Positions 19,928 through 28,435 of a stretch of DNA of 64,000 nt are shown here, in pieces. The stretch's first letter is position 1, and each line of letters opens with the position of its first letter. The translations under genes were made by a program, and so were the position numbers. The DNA is from Mycolicibacterium thermoresistibile (GTDB lineage: Bacteria; Actinomycetota; Actinomycetes; Mycobacteriales; Mycobacteriaceae), in the NCBI RefSeq assembly GCF_900187065.1, contig NZ_LT906483.1:124001-188000 (forward strand), read 5' to 3'. The notes below the pieces were generated by a model. That model saw nothing but the letters and a program-made list of their open reading frames with translations. It was not told the origin of the DNA and did no database searches.

Positions 19928-21067
19928 TTATCGGGTGAGGCCGCGGGCGATGACCAGCCGCTGAATCTGGTTCGTGCCCTCGAAGATCTGCATGATCTTG
20001 GCTTCCCGCATGTAGCGCTCCACCCGGTAGTCGCGGGTGTAGCCGACCCCGCCGAACACCTGCACCGCATCGGTGGTGACCTTCATCGCGGCATCGGTCG
20101 CGGTCAGCTTCGCGATGCTGGCCTGTTGCGAGTACGGCCGGCCCTGGTCGCGGCGGCGGGCGGCGTCCAGATAGGTGGCGCGGGCGGTGGCCACCGCGGC
20201 GGCCATGTCGGCCAACAGGAAACCCAGTCCTTGGTGGTCGATGATCTTGCGGCCGAAGGCGGTTCGTTCGTTGGCGTACGCGACCGCCTCATCCAGCGCG
20301 GCCTGGGCCAACCCGGTGGCCACCGCGGCGATGCCGAGCCGGCCGGAATCCAGTGCGCTGAACGCGATCTGCAGACCTTGCCCCTCCTCACCGATGCGCC
20401 GGTCGGCGTCGATGCGGGCGTTGTCGTAGAAGGCCGAGGTGGTGGGCACCGCGTGCAGACCCATCTTCTCCTCGGGTTTGCCGAAACTCAGCCCGGGCTG
20501 ATCGGCGGGCACCAGGAAACAGGACACCCCGCGCGAGCCCTCTCCGGTGCGGGCGAAGAGGGTATAGAAGTCGGCCTTGCCGCCGTGGGTGATCCACGAT
20601 TTTGAGCCATTGATCACATAGCCGCCGTCCGTCGGCGTCGCCGCACACCGCAACGCCGCCGCGTCCGACCCGGCCTGCGGCTCGGACAGGCTGTAGGCGC
20701 CGATCTGCTCACCGGACAGCATGCCCGGCAGCCAGCGCTTCTTCTGCTCCTCGGTGCCGAACACCAGCAGCGGGTGGGACGACAGGCTGTGCACGCTCAC
20801 GGCGACCGCGACGGACGCCCACCGAGCCGCGATCTCCTCCAGAACCTGCAGGTAGACCTCGTACGGCTGACCCCCGCCACCCCATTCCTCGGGCTGTGGC
20901 AAACTCAGCAGACCGGCGGCGCCGAGTTGCTCGAACACCCCCTCCGGATAGGTCTCGTCCTTCTCGTGCCGATCCACGATCGGGTCGAGGACCTTGTCGG
21001 CGATCTCCCGGGTGAGTTCGATAAGCTCAGCCGCCTCCTGTGAGGGCAGCAGACGGTCCACGGCCAT
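19928..21067 (-). CDS. acyl-CoA dehydrogenase (short/medium-chain type)
   Basis: A 379-residue canonical acyl-CoA dehydrogenase. Motifs: AYSLSEPQAGSDAAAL (substrate/FAD binding), KSWITHGGKADFYTLFAR, ERTAFGRKI, VQVFGGVGYTRDYRVERYMRE and the catalytic Glu in IFEGTNQIQR near residue 364. It performs the first oxidation step of fatty acid or branched-chain acyl-CoA degradation, passing electrons to ETF. A GGAAGG ribosome site precedes the ATG. It is divergent from pntAA (95-bp gap) and absent at this point in the M. tuberculosis order as I recall it, so it is an accessory insertion relative to that genome. Confidence 0.9.
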   Translation of the reverse strand: MAVDRLLPSQEAAELIELTREIADKVLDPIVDRHEKDETYPEGVFEQLGAAGLLSLPQPEEWGGGGQPYEVYLQVLEEIAARWASVAVAVSVHSLSSHPLLVFGTEEQKKRWLPGMLSGEQIGAYSLSEPQAGSDAAALRCAATPTDGGYVINGSKSWITHGGKADFYTLFARTGEGSRGVSCFLVPADQPGLSFGKPEEKMGLHAVPTTSAFYDNARIDADRRIGEEGQGLQIAFSALDSGRLGIAAVATGLAQAALDEAVAYANERTAFGRKIIDHQGLGFLLADMAAAVATARATYLDAARRRDQGRPYSQQASIAKLTATDAAMKVTTDAVQVFGGVGYTRDYRVERYMREAKIMQIFEGTNQIQRLVIARGLTR

Positions 21068-21162
21068 GGGGTGAATACCTTCCTACTAAGGTGTCGGCAC
21101 AATGCATACCGCAGGATGAATGAACCACATCTGCGGACACCGGGAAAGAAGCGGGTCAATTC

Positions 21163-22302
21163 ATGACAGGAACTGAACCGGGCGCTGCGCGTCCAGGGCA
21201 GGAATCCGCAGCTCAGCGGCGCGGGGCGACGATCGGTGTCGTCGCCGAGTCCAACGCCGACGAGCGGCGGGTGGCGTTGGTGCCCAAAGCGGTGGCGACG
21301 CTGGTGAAGAGCGGACTGAGCGTGGTCGTCGAGTCCGGTGCGGGCGAGCGGGCGTTGTTGCCCGATGCGCTGTACACCGAGGCCGGTGCGACGATCGGCG
21401 ATGCGTGGGCCGCCGATGTGGTGGTCAAGGTCGCACCACCGACCGCCGAGGAGGTCAAGCGGCTGCGCAGCGGGCAGACGCTGATCGGGTTCCTCGCGCC
21501 GCGCAACGCCGACAACCAGATCGAGGCGCTGAAGTCCGCCGGGGTACAGGCGTTCGCCCTGGAGGCGATTCCGCGGATCTCGCGGGCCCAGGTGATGGAC
21601 GCGTTGTCGTCGCAGGCCAACGTGGCCGGTTACAAGGCGGTGCTGCTCGGGGCGATGGAGCTGACCAGGTTCTTCCCGATGCTGACCACCGCCGCCGGCA
21701 CCGTGAAGCCGGCCAGCGTGCTGGTGCTCGGTGTCGGGGTGGCGGGCCTACAGGCGCTGGCCACCGCCAAGCGGCTCGGCGCCCGGACAACCGGCTACGA
21801 CGTGCGCCCCGAGGTGGCCGATCAGGTCCGTTCGGTGGGCGCGCAGTGGCTGGATCTGGGCATCGAGGCGGCCGGTGAGGGCGGCTACGCCCGGGAGCTG
21901 ACCGAAGAGGAACGCGCCCAACAGCAACGGGCGCTCGAGGAGGCCATCAAGGGCTTCGACGTGGTGATCACCACCGCGCTGGTGCCGGGCCGCCCGGCGC
22001 CGCGGCTGGTGACCGCCGACGCGGTGCGGGGGATGAAGCCCGGCAGCGTGGTCGTCGACCTGGCCGGTGAGACCGGCGGCAACTGCGAGCTGACCGAACC
22101 CGGGCAGACCGTCGTCAAGCACGGGGTGACGATCGCGTCGCCGCTGAACCTGCCGGCGACCATGCCCGAACACGCCAGCGAGCTCTACTCCAAGAACATC
22201 ACCGCGCTGCTGGATCTGCTGATCACCGACGGCGCGCTGGCCCCGGACTTCACCGACGAAGTGGTGGCCGAGGCCTGTGTGACCCGCGGGAAGGATGCCT
22301 GA
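21163..22302 (+). CDS. pntAA: NAD(P) transhydrogenase alpha subunit part 1, PntAA
   Basis: A 379-residue soluble NAD(H)-binding domain I. It carries the PntA/alanine dehydrogenase fold signatures: ESNADERRVALVPKAV at the N-terminus, the Rossmann motif VLVLGVGVAGLQAL at about 186-199, and the late AGETGGNCELTEPG segment. It binds NADH in the cytosol and passes hydride to the NADPH domain of PntB. In mycobacteria the alpha subunit is split into PntAA and PntAB, as here. The stop overlaps the pntAB start as TGATG. The cluster drives NADPH formation using the proton gradient. Confidence 0.94.
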   Translation: MTGTEPGAARPGQESAAQRRGATIGVVAESNADERRVALVPKAVATLVKSGLSVVVESGAGERALLPDALYTEAGATIGDAWAADVVVKVAPPTAEEVKRLRSGQTLIGFLAPRNADNQIEALKSAGVQAFALEAIPRISRAQVMDALSSQANVAGYKAVLLGAMELTRFFPMLTTAAGTVKPASVLVLGVGVAGLQALATAKRLGARTTGYDVRPEVADQVRSVGAQWLDLGIEAAGEGGYARELTEEERAQQQRALEEAIKGFDVVITTALVPGRPAPRLVTADAVRGMKPGSVVVDLAGETGGNCELTEPGQTVVKHGVTIASPLNLPATMPEHASELYSKNITALLDLLITDGALAPDFTDEVVAEACVTRGKDA

Positions 22303-22625
22303 TGTACGACGAATTACTCGCCAACCTGGCGATCCTGGTGTTGTCCGGGTTCGTCGGCTTCGCCGTGATCTCCAAGGTGCCCAACACCTTGCACACCCCG
22401 TTGATGAGCGGCACCAACGCGATTCACGGCATTGTGGTGCTCGGCGCGCTGGTGGTGCTCGGCAAGGTCGAGAATCCGTCGCTGGCGATGCAGATCATCC
22501 TGTTCGTCGCGGTGGTGTTCGGCACGCTCAACGTGGTCGGCGGCTTCGTGGTCACCGACCGGATGTTGGGGATGTTCAAGACCCGCAAGCCCGTTGCGGT
22601 CGAGGCTGAGGAGTCGGCCCGATGA
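22302..22625 (+). CDS. pntAB: NAD(P) transhydrogenase alpha subunit part 2, PntAB
   Basis: A 107-residue membrane protein with three hydrophobic helices (about residues 5-25, 38-60 and 65-90), the part of domain II that belongs to the alpha subunit (TLHTPLMSGTNAIHGIV is the family signature). It forms the proton channel with PntB. It is translationally coupled on both sides: TGATG with pntAA and ATGA with pntB. Confidence 0.93.
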   Translation: MYDELLANLAILVLSGFVGFAVISKVPNTLHTPLMSGTNAIHGIVVLGALVVLGKVENPSLAMQIILFVAVVFGTLNVVGGFVVTDRMLGMFKTRKPVAVEAEESAR

Positions 22626-24046
22626 ACTACGTCGTGTCGATCCTCTACATCGTCTCGTTCGCGATGTTCATCTACGGCCTGATGGGTTTGACCGGGCCGA
22701 AGACCGCGGTGCGCGGGAACTGGATCGCGGCCGCCGGTATGGCGGTGGCGATCATCGCCACGCTGATTCTGATCCGCGACACCGACAACTGGCCGTTGAT
22801 CATCGCCGGGTTGCTGATCGGTGTCGTGCTCGGCGTGCCGCCGGCGCGGATGACCAAGATGACCGCGATGCCGCAGCTGGTGGCGCTGTTCAACGGTGTC
22901 GGCGGTGGCACGGTCGCGTTGATCGCGCTCGCCGAATTCATGGACACCGAGGGCTTCTCGGCGTTCAAGCACGGTGAGGAGCCGACCGTGCACATCGTGG
23001 TCGGATCACTGTTCGCGGCGATCATCGGCTCGATCTCGTTCTGGGGCTCGCTGATCGCGTTCGGCAAGCTGCAGGAGATCCTGCCCGGCCGGCCGATCGG
23101 CTTCGGAAAGGTCCAGCAGCCCTTCAACATCCTGCTGCTGATCGGCTCCGTCGCCGCGTGTGTGGTGATCGGTCTGGACGCCCATCCGGGCACCGGTGGT
23201 GCGTCGCTGTGGTGGATGATCGCGGTGCTCGTCCTCGCCGGGGTGCTCGGCCTGATGGTGGTGCTGCCGATCGGCGGCGCGGACATGCCGGTGGTCATCT
23301 CGATGCTGAACGCGTTGACCGGATTGTCGGCTGCGGCAGCGGGTATGGCGCTGAACAACCAGGCGATGATCGTGGCCGGCATGCTCGTCGGCGCCTCGGG
23401 TTCGATCCTGACCAATCTGATGGCCAAGGCGATGAACCGGTCCATCCCGGCGATCGTGGCCGGCGGGTTCGGCGGCGGCGGTGGGGTCGGCGGTGACGGT
23501 GACTCCGGCGAGAAGGTGGTGAAGTCCACCTCGGCGGCCGACGCGGCGATCCAGATGGCCTACGCCAACCAGGTGATCATCGTGCCCGGTTACGGGCTGG
23601 CGGTCGCCCAGGCCCAGCACGCGGTCAAGGATCTGTCCACGCTGCTGGAAAGCCGCGGTGTGCCGGTGAAGTTCGGTATCCACCCGGTGGCCGGCCGGAT
23701 GCCCGGGCACATGAACGTGCTGCTGGCCGAGGCCGAGGTCGACTACGACGCCATGAAGGACATGGACGAGATCAACGACGAGTTCGCTCGTACCGATGTC
23801 ACGGTCGTCATCGGCGCCAACGACGTCACCAACCCCGCGGCCCGCAACGATCCGAGCTCGCCGATCCACGGCATGCCGATCCTCAACGTGGATCAGTCCA
23901 AGTCGGTGATCGTGCTCAAGCGGTCGATGAGTTCCGGATTCGCCGGTATCGACAACCCGCTGTTCTACGCCGAGGGCACCACCATGCTGTTCGGCGATGC
24001 GAAGAAGTCGGTCACCGAGGTCATCGAGGAGCTCAAGGCCCTCTAG
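22622..24046 (+). CDS. pntB: NAD(P) transhydrogenase beta subunit PntB
   Basis: A 474-residue protein. Residues 1 to about 275 form eight or nine membrane helices of domain II. A Gly-rich linker (GGFGGGGGVGGDGD) leads to the NADP(H)-binding domain III, with VPGYGLAVAQAQHAV, GIHPVAGRMPGHMNVLLAE, VIGANDVTNPAA and RSMSSGFAGIDNPLF. It completes the proton-translocating transhydrogenase in the inner membrane. A large hairpin follows the stop and separates it from the convergent TetR gene. Confidence 0.95.
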   Translation: MNYVVSILYIVSFAMFIYGLMGLTGPKTAVRGNWIAAAGMAVAIIATLILIRDTDNWPLIIAGLLIGVVLGVPPARMTKMTAMPQLVALFNGVGGGTVALIALAEFMDTEGFSAFKHGEEPTVHIVVGSLFAAIIGSISFWGSLIAFGKLQEILPGRPIGFGKVQQPFNILLLIGSVAACVVIGLDAHPGTGGASLWWMIAVLVLAGVLGLMVVLPIGGADMPVVISMLNALTGLSAAAAGMALNNQAMIVAGMLVGASGSILTNLMAKAMNRSIPAIVAGGFGGGGGVGGDGDSGEKVVKSTSAADAAIQMAYANQVIIVPGYGLAVAQAQHAVKDLSTLLESRGVPVKFGIHPVAGRMPGHMNVLLAEAEVDYDAMKDMDEINDEFARTDVTVVIGANDVTNPAARNDPSSPIHGMPILNVDQSKSVIVLKRSMSSGFAGIDNPLFYAEGTTMLFGDAKKSVTEVIEELKAL

Positions 24047-24064
24047 CCCCGGTTCCGTCGTCTG

Positions 24065-24117
24065 GCGATTTCGGCGTGCGGACGTTCGCTGAGCGACCGT
24101 CTGCACGCCGAAATCGC
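24065..24117. terminator. bidirectional terminator hairpin between pntB and TetR
   Basis: A perfect 15-bp stem (GCGATTTCGGCGTGC at 24065-24079 with its complement at 24103-24117) encloses a loop that can itself pair (GACG/CGTC-like, then CGC-tga-GCG). It is symmetric and lies between convergent genes, so it can stop transcription from both sides. Confidence 0.75.
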
Positions 24118-25331
24118 TAACCGCCGAGCAGGACCACTTCCATCAGGTGCTGGACGGCGGCCTGGGCGGACGGGCTGGCGTGCGAGTCGGTCAGCCGGCC
24201 GAGGTCGGTGACGAGAGCGAACGCGCAGTAGACCGCGTAGCGGGCGGTGGCCACGGTGAGCTCTGGCCGCTGCTCGGTGACCAGCCGCGCCCAGGAGTCC
24301 ACCAGCGACTGCTCGATGCGTTCCACCACCCGCGCTTCGCTCTCCGGCAGGTTGCGCCGTTCGGTGTGCTGCACATAGGCCAGTGCCGGCCGTTCCCGGA
24401 ACTGGTCGAGGTAGGCCCGGACCAGCTGAGTCAGCGCGGTGTGCGGATCCGCGGTGGCGGCGGTGATGCGCGCCAGATCCTGGGAGGTGCGGTCCACCGC
24501 GCGCCGCAGCGAGGCGGCCAGGATGTCGGCCTTGCCCGGGAAGTAGCGGTAGATCCCGGTGGTCGGCACCCCGACCGCGGCGGCGATGTCGTCCATCCCG
24601 GTGTCGCGGAACCCGCGTTCGTGGAACATCTGGATCGACTCGTGCAGCACGCATTCGTAGATGCCGGCCGCCAGGGTCACCCGGGGTGGCGGGGGGTCCG
24701 GCGCCCGGCGGCGACGGGGTGTCGGCAGATCGGCGGCCAACAGGTCTTCGACCACCGAGGCCAGAAACGAGCGGATGCCCGGCACCGACAGCGGTGCGGA
24801 GTGGTCGGCGATGCTGCCGATCGCGCTCAACGCCGACGCGGTCAGCGTCCACCGCTGCCGTGACCCCAGCTCGGGCCGCATCACCCGCAGCGGCCGCTGC
24901 AGCCGCCGGTTCACCAGCTGGATCTGACGTTCCAGGATGTCCCGGTCGGGCTCGCGCAGGTAGCGGCCCTCCCACCGGTACAGGCCGCCGGCGGTGCGGT
25001 TGGCGATCGTGACGTTGATCAGCGCGTCGACCAGCGCGGCGAGCAACCCGTGCGGGTCCTCGGCCGGGTCGACGTCGTCGCCGAAGTCGGTGGCGTCCAC
25101 CAGCAGCTGACCCAGGCCCAGCACCGAGTCCCGGAAGAGGTCGTACTTGCCCTGGGAGTGCCGGTACAGCGCGGCAGGGGAGATACCCACCCGGGCGGCG
25201 ATCTCCTCCATGCTGACCGCGTGGTACCCCTGTGCGCCGAACGCGTCTGCGGAGGCCCGGGCGATCAACGCCTTGCGGTTCTTCGGGCGGTGCCGCCCAT
25301 TGCGGTGTGCGTCGGAACCGGCGGCGGACAT
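24117..25331 (-). CDS. tandem TetR-domain transcriptional regulator
   Basis: A 404-residue protein holding two complete TetR units in one chain. The first HTH is at about residues 20-65 (MEEIAARVGISPAALYRHS), the second at about 230-275 (MDDIAAAVGVPTTGIYRYF), joined by an Arg/Pro-rich linker (RRRRAPDPPPPR). Each is followed by its own helical domain. Normal TetR proteins are about 200 residues and act as dimers; this one may be a covalent pseudo-dimer that reads an asymmetric site. It is convergent with pntB and divergent from the Mce-associated gene. Target and ligand are unknown. Confidence 0.85.
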   Translation of the reverse strand: MSAAGSDAHRNGRHRPKNRKALIARASADAFGAQGYHAVSMEEIAARVGISPAALYRHSQGKYDLFRDSVLGLGQLLVDATDFGDDVDPAEDPHGLLAALVDALINVTIANRTAGGLYRWEGRYLREPDRDILERQIQLVNRRLQRPLRVMRPELGSRQRWTLTASALSAIGSIADHSAPLSVPGIRSFLASVVEDLLAADLPTPRRRRAPDPPPPRVTLAAGIYECVLHESIQMFHERGFRDTGMDDIAAAVGVPTTGIYRYFPGKADILAASLRRAVDRTSQDLARITAATADPHTALTQLVRAYLDQFRERPALAYVQHTERRNLPESEARVVERIEQSLVDSWARLVTEQRPELTVATARYAVYCAFALVTDLGRLTDSHASPSAQAAVQHLMEVVLLGG

Positions 25332-25635
25332 GGCACGTACGCTAGCGCCCGCGGGCCACTCAAGGCGAGCGAGGCAGCGATGTCCTGACCGCCGGCACCG
25401 GGCGCCACACCCGGCGTTCTGTCCTCAATGGGCTCTAAGTCGTTGGGCTACAGCGACTTCAGGCCCTCAGTCCATGGGGAGACGACGTGAATCGGGTGCG
25501 CGAATATGTGAACGCGGATACCGCCCGCGGGAGGTCCGGATGCCGGGATTACCGGGTATCCACTACCCAGAGCCGGTCATGTACACCTACTGTCGCGTTG
25601 AGCCACGACGGTGAACACGCCGCTAGGAGACGAAC
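25332..25635. promoter_or_regulatory. 304-bp divergent intergenic region with an inverted repeat
   Basis: No gene is seen here. AAGTCG-N11-CGACTT (25437-25459) is a perfect inverted repeat roughly midway between the tandem-TetR gene and the Mce-associated gene, so it is a candidate operator for that regulator. A GGAGACG ribosome site sits just before GTG 25636. Nothing else stands out. Confidence 0.35.
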
Positions 25636-26298
25636 GTGACCCTGACCGACGAAGACCGCGACCGAACCGACCGCGACGAGACCCCGGAGCCGGAGAGCTC
25701 GGAGCAGGTGGTCACGGAGACATCCGCCGAGGAGGCCGGGGAGACCGGGGAGACCGGGGAGACGGGAGAGACCGAGAAGACCGGGGAGCCCGGGGAGCCC
25801 GGCCCGGCGGCGCGCAGCCGGCGGGCCGGGTGGCTGCGGGTCGGGGCGGTCACCGCGGTGTTCGTGGTGCTGCTGGGCCTGTGCGGATTTCTCGGTTGGC
25901 AGGTGTGGCAGCAGCGGCAGCTGGACCGGGCGGCCGACGAAGCCCGGCAGGCGGCCGTCGAATACGCCAGGATCCTGACCAGCATCGACGCCGACAAGGT
26001 CGACGAGAACTTCGCGCAGGTGCTCGACGGCGCGACCGGGGAGTTCAGGGACATGTACTCCGCGTCGAGCGCACAGCTGCGTCAGCTGCTGATCGACAAC
26101 AAGGCCTCGGCGCGGGGCGTGGTGCTGGAGTCGGCGGTCCAGTCGGCCGGCGAGGATGAGGTGGTCGTGCTGCTGTTCATCGACCAGACGGTGTCCAACG
26201 CGCACGTGCCCGAGCCGCGCATCGACCGCAGCCGGGTGAAGATGACGATGCGGCACGTCGACGGCACGTGGCGGGCCTCGAAGGTCGCACTGCCGTGA
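25636..26298 (+). CDS. orphan Mce-associated membrane protein
   Basis: A 220-residue protein: acidic Glu/Thr-rich cytosolic N-terminus (1-55), one membrane helix at about 70-92 (AVTAVFVVLLGLCGFLGW), then an extracytoplasmic alpha+beta domain like the Mam proteins encoded downstream of mce operons (EYARILTSIDADKVDENF, GATGEFRDMYS, VDGTWRASKVALP). Mam proteins are thought to stabilise or assist Mce transporters. This one lies about 6 kb before mce1 and is not in the operon. The N-terminus is built of 9-bp repeats at 25741-25803. It starts at GTG. Confidence 0.8.
   Translation: MTLTDEDRDRTDRDETPEPESSEQVVTETSAEEAGETGETGETGETEKTGEPGEPGPAARSRRAGWLRVGAVTAVFVVLLGLCGFLGWQVWQQRQLDRAADEARQAAVEYARILTSIDADKVDENFAQVLDGATGEFRDMYSASSAQLRQLLIDNKASARGVVLESAVQSAGEDEVVVLLFIDQTVSNAHVPEPRIDRSRVKMTMRHVDGTWRASKVALP
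25741..25803 (+). repeat. seven 9-bp repeats encoding a GET/GEP tract
   Basis: Seven imperfect copies of GAGACCGGG encode ETGETGETGETEKTGEPGEP-like residues in the cytosolic tail of the Mce-associated protein. In-frame repeats of this kind tend to vary in number between strains. Confidence 0.8.
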
Positions 26299-26328
26299 GC
26301 AGCCGGTGGAAGTGGATCAGATCGCGGA

Positions 26329-26457
26329 TCAGACCGGTGGATAGGCGGGCGGGGGATAGCCGCCGCCGGGGCCGGAGATGCCGCGCAGCCCCCAGGCGAA
26401 CCAGTTGAAGAAGTACTCGATCTCGTCACTGGCGTCGTAGTCCGGGTTCGGATCCAT
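26329..26457 (-). CDS. small 42-residue protein of unknown function
   Basis: ATG 26457 to TGA 26329 gives 42 residues beginning MDPNPDYDASDEIEYFFNW and ending GGGYPPPAYPPV. The case for a real gene is a perfect AGGAGGT ribosome site (26462-26468) with 5-nt spacing. The sequence is acidic and aromatic in the middle (EYFFNWFAWGLRG), followed by a Pro/Tyr/Gly tail. The aromatic core could be a short amphipathic or membrane-associated helix. It is convergent with the Mce-associated gene and divergent from the TetR gene at 26637. Function unknown. Confidence 0.65.
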   Translation of the reverse strand: MDPNPDYDASDEIEYFFNWFAWGLRGISGPGGGYPPPAYPPV

Positions 26458-26539
26458 CACAACCTCCTGTAGCGACGAGCCTCTGCGGGAAGTCTAGCGT
26501 CATCGGCGCGGGCGGCGGGACCGGATGAGCATGCCCATC

Positions 26540-26559
26540 TAAACTATCCAACCAGTTGT
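26540..26559 (+). promoter_or_regulatory. candidate promoter and operator of the Rv0158-like TetR gene
   Basis: A -10-like TAAACT (26540-26545) is followed by CCAACCAGTTGT (26548-26559), containing the inverted repeat CAAC-ca-GTTG. The core is nearly the same as the operator before the aldehyde dehydrogenase operon (CCAACCGGTTGG). Likely autoregulation. Confidence 0.4.
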
Positions 26560-26636
26560 TTGACACCCAGTGTTCGACCATGTGAGGGGCCCGGTTCACC
26601 CGGGGCCGTTTCGGAACAGCCGATAGTGAGTTGCCC

Positions 26637-27311
26637 ATGTCTACCGATCGCACATCTTCGCCCAACGGGATGACCCGGCGCGAGGAGCTGCTGGCCGTGG
26701 CCACCAGGCTCTTCGCCGCCCGCGGTTATCACGGCACCCGGATGGACGACGTCGCGGACGCGATCGGTCTGAACAAGGCGACGGTGTACCACTATTACGC
26801 CAGCAAGTCGCTGATTCTCTACGACATCTACCGGCGCGCCGCCGACTCCACCGTCGCGGCGCTGCACGATGATCCGAACGCGTCCGCGCGGGAGATGATC
26901 TATGAGTTCACCCGCCGGTTGCTGGTCGGCATCGCCGGTGACATCGAACGGGCCGCGGTGTACTTCCAGGAGGCGCCGTACATCACCGAGTGGTTCACCG
27001 AGGAGCAGGTGGCCTACATCCGCGAATCGGAGGCCAAGGTGTACGAGCACGTGCGGGATGTGATCGACCGCGGCATCGCCTCGGGTGAGTTCTACGAGTG
27101 CGACTCACATGTGCTGGCGCTGGGCTACATCGGGATGACGCTCGGGTCCTATCGGTGGCTGCGTCCGGACGGCCGGCGCACCGCCGAGGAGATCGCCGAG
27201 GAGTTCAGCACCGCGCTGCTGCGCGGGTTGATCCGCGACGAGAAGATCCGCGCCGATTTCCCGCACGGCACCGGCGAGTCCGAAGCCGAACCGGCTAACC
27301 CGGCAGGGTGA
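26637..27311 (+). CDS. TetR family regulator, Rv0158-like
   Basis: A 224-residue TetR regulator with an HTH at about residues 20-65 (MDDVADAIGLNKATVYHYYASKS) and a C-terminal domain with YFQEAPYITEWFTEEQ and ALGYIGMTLGSYRWL, as in Rv0158 downstream of pntB in M. tuberculosis. The ATG at 26637 is preferred to a TTG two codons earlier. Its last codons overlap the end of the convergent adhE1 gene by 17 bp. An operator-like CCAACCAGTTGT lies upstream. The ligand is unknown; acyl-CoA is a reasonable guess from the lipid-related surroundings. Confidence 0.87.
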   Translation: MSTDRTSSPNGMTRREELLAVATRLFAARGYHGTRMDDVADAIGLNKATVYHYYASKSLILYDIYRRAADSTVAALHDDPNASAREMIYEFTRRLLVGIAGDIERAAVYFQEAPYITEWFTEEQVAYIRESEAKVYEHVRDVIDRGIASGEFYECDSHVLALGYIGMTLGSYRWLRPDGRRTAEEIAEEFSTALLRGLIRDEKIRADFPHGTGESEAEPANPAG

Positions 27312-28406
27312 TGAGCTGACGCACCGCGGCGCCGTCGGCGAGCCGGTCCAGGCCCTCGTTGAGTTCGTCGAGCGTGATCGTCGACGAGACCAGTTGCTCC
27401 ACCGGTAGCCGGCCCGAGCGCCACAGGTCGACGAACCGCGGGATGTCGCGGGCCGGGACCGCCGACCCGAGGTAGCTGCCGATCAGCGACCGCCCTTCGG
27501 CGACCAGTCCCAACGGGGACACGGTGAGCCGGGCGTCGGGCGGGGGCAGCCCGACGGTGATCGTCCGGCCGCCGGGCGCGGTCAGCTGGATCGCCGTCGC
27601 CAGCGCGTCGGGATGTCCGGCCGCCTCGATCACCACCTGGGCCTTCAGGTTCGCGTCGACGGCCTGGTCCGGGGTGTAGGCCTCATGTGCGCCCAGCGTG
27701 CGGGCGGTGTGCAGTTTGTCGGTGCGCTGATCGACCCCGACGACCCGGACGTCGGGGTGGGCCAGCGCGGTCAGCACCGCCGCCAGTCCGACACCGCCGA
27801 GGCCGACCACGATCACCCGTTGTCCGGGTCGCGGCCGGCCGACGTTGAGCACCGCCCCGCCGCCGGTGAGCACCGCACAGCCGAGCAGCGCCGCGACGGA
27901 CGGCGGCACATCGGAGTCCACCGGCACCACCGAGCGGCGGTCCACCACGGCGTGGCTGGCGAAGCCGGAGATCCCGAGGTGGTGGTGCACCGGTTGCCCG
28001 TCGCGGGTGAGCCGGATGGCGCCGCTCAACAGGGTGCCGGCGGTGTTGGCGGCGCTGCCCGGTTCGCACGGGGTGAGGCCGTCGGTGGCACACGCCGGGC
28101 AGTGCCCGCAGCGCGGCAGGAAGGTCATCACCACCCGCCGGCCGGGGCGCAGGTCGGAGCGCCCGGGCCGAGTTGTTCGACGACGCCGGCGGCTTCGTGG
28201 CCGAGCAGCATCGGCACCGGGCGGACCCGGTTGCCGTCGACGACCGACAGGTCGGAGTGGCACAGCCCGGCTGCCTCCATCCGCACCAGCAGTTCGCCGG
28301 GCCCGGGTGCGGACAGCTCGAGGTCCTCGATGGTGAGGGGGGCGGATTCGCGGTAGGGGCGCGGCAATCCGATCTGGTCGAGCACCGCACCCCGGATGGT
28401 GGTCAT
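27295..28406 (-). pseudogene. adhE1: zinc alcohol dehydrogenase AdhE1-like, frameshifted
   Basis: The reading frame from ATG 28406 encodes a good MDR N-terminus (catalytic zinc Cys in AAGLCHSDL, LGHEAAGVVEQLGPG) but hits a stop after 92 codons. The rest of the protein, with DLRPGRRVVMTFLPRCGHC, the structural zinc cysteines (CGHCPAC plus Cys), the Rossmann motif VIVVGLGGVGLAAV and the C-terminus, continues in the next frame. Restoring one base at about 28159-28160 (GGGCGCTCC context) joins the two into a normal protein of about 370 residues, the Rv0162c type. This is either a recent one-base deletion or a sequencing error in a GC run; both halves are otherwise intact. Confidence 0.85.
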
Positions 28407-28435
28407 GACCTCAGCATGCCTGCGAGACTGCAGCC

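Noticed and set aside
21077..21092. ACCTT-N6-AAGGT repeat before the acyl-CoA dehydrogenase as an operator
   Set aside because: It mostly reflects the GGAAGG ribosome site of that gene.
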